64,000 nt of DNA from Mansonella perstans (lineage: Eukaryota; Nematoda; Chromadorea; Rhabditida; Onchocercidae), in NCBI GenBank assembly GCA_037074765.1, contig JBAMDO010000137.1, positions 1 to 64,000 of the forward strand. The letters are read 5' to 3'. The notes beneath the pieces were generated by a model, which was not told the DNA's origin, made no database searches, and was given only the letters and a program-made list of their open reading frames with translations. Positions 60,424 through 64,000 of this stretch are shown here, one piece after another. A program made the position numbers and the translations under genes. Each line of letters opens with the position of its first letter. Position 1 is the stretch's first letter.

Positions 60424-60829
60424 GCGAGAAAATCATTTCAATGATTCATGCATTTATCGTCCTAAATTTTGAAGCAAATTATATTTTTTGATATGGAATT
60501 AATTTAATTCGATAGATAATCTAGTAAGAAGGAGAGGAACCAGAGATTCCTAGAAGTTCCGAGAAATAAAATCCAAGAACATTGTGTGTCCGATAATCAA
60601 CAGTGAATTTGTGCAGTTTTCAATTCAGCTCCAAATTTAAGCAATTTGCAAAACAGCTCCAAATCTGTGCAATTTGCGAGATAGCTCCAAATTAGACCAA
60701 ATACCTGTTTGAGCGAGAGACTTACTTCATTTCGAATATGTTGATACCCTTACTCTCATTCCCATCATCGATATACGTAACTGCAGTCACTATACTTGCT
60801 AAACATAGCAAATATACGTAAGGAATCAT
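57901..60829 (-). CDS. Small single-pass membrane protein with six cysteines (Shisa/WBP1/VOPP1-like), 103 aa
   Basis: Three exons: 60829-60726, 59682-59565, 57990-57901; phases agree (2 then 0) and the total is 312 nt. The ATG follows an acceptor (ATTTCAG, boundary at 60841), fitting trans-splicing. Residues 1-17 form a signal peptide (MIPYVYLLCLASIVTA). The ectodomain has exactly six cysteines (41, 50, 61, 62, 69, 70) in the order C-C-CC-CC, around YYYRCCGDLNTSCCF. Two N-glycosylation sequons (NES at 24, NTS at 66) are visible. One membrane helix (about 76-96, WVIVVLVVMGVLIIG) is followed by a seven-residue tail. The two CC pairs just before a single helix are the hallmark of the Shisa/WBP1/VOPP1/CYYR1 superfamily of adaptor-like membrane proteins. 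The proline-rich PPxY tail common there is missing. A possible donor (GTATGA) overlaps the stop codon, so a longer isoform cannot be ruled out. Introns are about 1.0 and 1.6 kb. Confidence 0.7.
58735..58773. repeat. (AT)n tract
   Basis: About 40 bp of alternating AT with one interruption, self-complementary, inside an intron of the six-cysteine gene. Confidence 0.85.
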
Positions 60830-60968
60830 AATTGATGACCTGAAATTTCAAATTTGCTTGATAAAATTTGATCATTTCAATAACAATTTAAAATATTCAC
60901 AAACGTCGCAACGAAAGCGCGAGAAACCGGCTGATAAGTTTGTAGGTTGATGCCAGTTACTGTCAACA

Positions 60969-61080
60969 ATATCACTACTATCATTTCATCACTTGCAAAA
61001 TATCACTACTATCATTTCATCACTTGCAAAATATCACTACTATCATTTCATCACTTGCAAAACATCACTACTATCATTTT
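60969..61080. repeat. 31-bp tandem repeat, about 3.5 copies
   Basis: Unit ATATCACTACTATCATTTC plus ATCACTTGCAAA, three near-identical copies and a diverged fourth (CATTTTATGG). It sits about 140-250 bp upstream of the six-cysteine gene's start, so within its probable promoter. Confidence 0.9.
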
Positions 61081-62243
61081 ATGGTTTGCACTTAAACTTT
61101 GATGAACTATTAAATACAAAGTTGTTATTGAGACTGTAAGTTTCAAACAAAATGATAACTTACACGTTTACTTATCGAATGACACCTTACCATTAATTAG
61201 TATTGAAGTTTGCAGCAAAATAAATGAGATGAAACAATACATTTGAAATATGATAAATACTACATTTAAAATACTGCTAATGATCTTTATCATAATACAA
61301 CTATGGCATGTCATTTTATTTTTTATAGTACTAAAGAAATAAAAAGTTTTTAAATGGATTTTTCAGCACCTCTTCTGTCACAAAATAAATTTTAATAAAT
61401 TTGGAACACATTTATTCCAAAAATAATAAAAATTTTATATGTTGAAAATTTGATGAAACATAAAGGGAGAAAAATGCCATTAGGAAATGTTTGAAATCAT
61501 AAACTGGAAATTTTCACACAAGTAGAGAGCTTTATTGTTAGATCCGATGGATGATAATTTCTCAACAATGAAATTAATCAATCATATGATATTTGCGAAG
61601 TGTTTTCCTTTTAAAAATTTAACATTCCTAATACAAAATTCAAAGGAAATATATTTCTACAATATTGTTATTTGTTAGAAGATCAATTCAAACAATATTC
61701 ATATTCGTTATACATTAACTCATTTCTGCATTAATTTATTTCAACTTATTTATTTACTTTATTATTTGTTATTCAAACACATATATATACCTGTTTAAAA
61801 TATTAACATGTTTGATCATTACTCGATTCAAACTATCTTTATTCATTAAGTACTGTTTAAAAAATTTTGAAATAAAGTGATCCTTAACAATAACACCAAA
61901 ATGTCAATTATTCACATTTTAAAATCATTTCATACTTTACTCTATCATAAGTTCCTAAATTTATATTAAAAAACAAAAACAAGGAAAAAACAGATGAAGT
62001 GCTGAAATAATTTATCAATTTTCTTTGATAGATAAATGCCGGTCAGATCTAAAAAAAAAAAAAAAACCCTGCAATTTTCCCTGAATCCTTGAATTACATT
62101 TCATTATATTTCAATATTTATCTTTTAGTATTATAAAAATGTTCATTTTATATTAATAATTTTAAATGAAAGATAAAGTAATAAAATATCAATTAGTGAA
62201 AAGTAACAAATTCATTACGGTGGCTCAATAATTTTAGTGAAAG

Positions 62244-62353
62244 ATTCACTGAAATATGAAAGAAGCTATTTCGATTAATAAAATATAAACTAAATTACAT
62301 TCACTGAAATATGAAAGAAACTATTTCGATTAATAAAATATAAACTAAATTAC
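62244..62353. repeat. 55-bp tandem duplication
   Basis: Two copies (62244-62298 and 62299-62353) beginning ATTCACTGAAATATGAAAG differ at one base (GCTATT / ACTATT). Confidence 0.92.
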
Positions 62354-63081
62354 TTTAATACGACACTCCAAGCATCATTCTAAACTTCTATTAATAGTAG
62401 TTAAAGAGGGAAAGTGCCACTTATCCAATCAATTTAACTTCCTTTTTTTCAGTCGAATATTTGCTATACGAAGATTGTGTAATGTTCTTTTAAAATAGAT
62501 TTAGTACAATTTGAAATTTATAGACTAATTGAAATCAATTTTTAGTAATTTTTTTTTCAAATTTTAAATAATTTTTAGTATATATTTTTCAAAAACATTC
62601 AATTAAATTTTTTCATTTATTGATAAATTTCAAATGATCAAAACTAACAACTGATAACTGATAACTAATAGCTGATAACTGATAACTAATAACTGATAAC
62701 TGATATGTATTTGCAATAAGTTTCAAATATTCTAAATGAAAAAACTCTCAAAGATAATCTTTTTTTTTTCGAATTGTCAATCAATCATATATTTGATTGA
62801 AATCAATTATAAATTGGTAAAAAAAAAAATTTTTTTTTGATAGCATCGTAGTATCGTTGCAATTATTTTCGAAATTGCAAATCCTGAAAAGGAGGAACAA
62901 ATTTCGTATGTTTGTGACAAAAAATCAATAATTTATATCTTTCAATGCAATAAAAATATTTTAAATATAATTATCAGAAAAATAAAATAGTAAAATAAAT
63001 GTTAAGAAAAACGTTGTAAATAATATTGATTGATGAATAATGATAACCAGAATTGCTATAAAAAAAAAGGTCGAGAATAGG

Positions 63082-63137
63082 ATGAGAGAGGGAGAGAGAG
63101 AAAGGGAAAGAGAAAGAGGGAGAGAGAGAGAGAAAGA
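63082..63137. repeat. (GA)n purine tract
   Basis: About 55 bp of GA/GGGA/AAAG units, a pure purine run on the plus strand, 200 bp from a large CT-rich array of opposite strand bias. Confidence 0.85.
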
Positions 63138-63339
63138 TTGAATAGACCATTTTTAGGTAGTGGTAATGATGGCAATGGTAGATATATTTGACTATTCTTT
63201 TACTTAATCGATATTTATTTATTTAATGAATAACTAAAATTCAATTAAAATTATGAAAAAGGATAAGGCAAAATGAGATTATATTTTTGACCATCAAATA
63301 ACCAATAATAGCTTTTCACATTTTACTAATCATTACTCT

Positions 63340-63636
63340 GCATTCTCTCTTCTGGTCATTTGGTCTGCATTCTTTCTTTCCTTTACTCACTTTCTCTCTC
63401 TCGTGGTCATTTGCTCTTGATTCTTTCCTTCACTCACTTTCTCTCTCTCCTGATCATTTGGTCTGCATTCTTTCTTTCTTTCACTCACTTTCTCTCTCTC
63501 GTGGTCATTTGCTCTTGATTCTTTCCTTCACTCACTTTCTCTCTCTCCTGATCATTTGGTCTGCATTCTTTCTTTCTTTCACTCACTTTCTCTTTCTCCT
63601 GGTCATTTGGTCTGCATTCTTCCTTTCTTTCACTCA

Positions 63637-63667
<31 letters not shown>

Positions 63668-63668
63668 A
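63340..63668. repeat. CT-rich minisatellite, about 49-bp units
   Basis: Alternating units built from CACTCACTTTCTCTCTCT, C(G/C)TGGTCATTTG, and either GTCTGCATTCTTTC or CTCTTGATTCTTTC, ending in a (CT)n run. The two unit types alternate, suggesting duplication of a roughly 98-bp dimer. Confidence 0.9.
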
Positions 63669-64000
63669 ATGTGATGACAAATTTGTCACAGCATGTCATG
63701 TTAAGAAATGGCTTTTTACACAAATTGTCATTTCCTTTTATAAAAGGATGTCATTGAAGAGATGGTAAAAAAAAAAAAGTTGAAATGATAGAGTAGTAAA
63801 TTTTGTGAAATTTAGAAGAGAATTATAGAAGTTAGAGTTAAGAAATTTTTTTTTTGACACAATGATTTTTAAATTTTAAAAGTTATCAGCAATTAAATGA
63901 TCAATCGTTTCAATCGAAAGTTTTAAATTAAATTAAAATTATTTGTCATTTCATTTATTTTTCCTTTCAAAATTCTAATTAATTAGACAAATAAATTGTT

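Larger units (their letters stand above)
60830..64000. other. Intergenic region at the right end of the window
   Basis: The 5' flank of the six-cysteine gene, then 3 kb of AT-rich DNA with the tandem repeats listed separately. No exon chain is found. The open frames near 63460-63770 fall in the CT-rich repeat and are explained by it. Confidence 0.6.

Noticed and set aside
63458..63768. Open frames rich in Ser, Leu and Phe
   Set aside because: They are translations of the CT-rich minisatellite, without splice or start context.

Overview
The window is nuclear DNA from an AT-rich invertebrate, almost certainly a nematode. Genes have many small exons and AT-rich introns ending in TTTCAG-type acceptors. 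Several start codons sit just after a splice acceptor with no coding exon before it, as expected for spliced-leader trans-splicing. The closest family resemblances I recognise are to Caenorhabditis genes (TRP-4 above all). A parasitic clade III (filaria-like) worm is my guess, but the sequence alone does not prove it.

Layout. 1-6319 (+): the 3' half of a TRPN/NOMPC mechanosensory channel (trp-4). 7070-9822 and 10249-16900 (both -): an unrecognised protein of about 269 aa, and upstream of it a 734-aa seven-helix receptor with a long secreted-type ectodomain. 16901-24065: a gene desert with simple repeats, including a GGGTTAT heptamer array and an ATGT microsatellite. 24066-26039 (+): translation elongation factor eEF1A, followed by a 42-bp minisatellite and a small unknown gene (27509-28122). 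28993-31102 (-) and 31650-35378 (+): a head-to-head pair of paralogous multi-pass membrane proteins that I reconstructed exon by exon. 37065-40656 (+): fructosamine-3-kinase, with a possible in-frame cassette exon. 43946-50679 (+): N-ethylmaleimide-sensitive factor (NSF), complete in 16 exons. 50680-53429: a 76-bp minisatellite and unique DNA. 53430-56363 (+): a gene that appears to join a FLYWCH zinc finger to a duplicated, diverged NSF D2 ATPase domain. 57901-60829 (-): a small single-pass protein with six cysteines, absent from any long reading frame because its exons are 90-118 bp. 60830-64000: no gene seen, several tandem repeats.

The genes do not form one pathway; the window is ordinary chromosome with housekeeping (eEF1A, NSF, fructosamine kinase), neuronal (TRPN) and receptor genes. 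Its notable feature is local gene duplication: the divergent membrane-protein pair and the partial NSF copy both keep the exon lengths and intron phases of their partners. The strongest candidate for something undescribed is the FLYWCH-NSF(D2) chimera. It has an intact Walker A motif, but one of its splice donors reads GG instead of GT.

Exon coordinates were worked out by eye from splice signals, phase agreement and family resemblance. No alignment, RNA evidence or database search was available.
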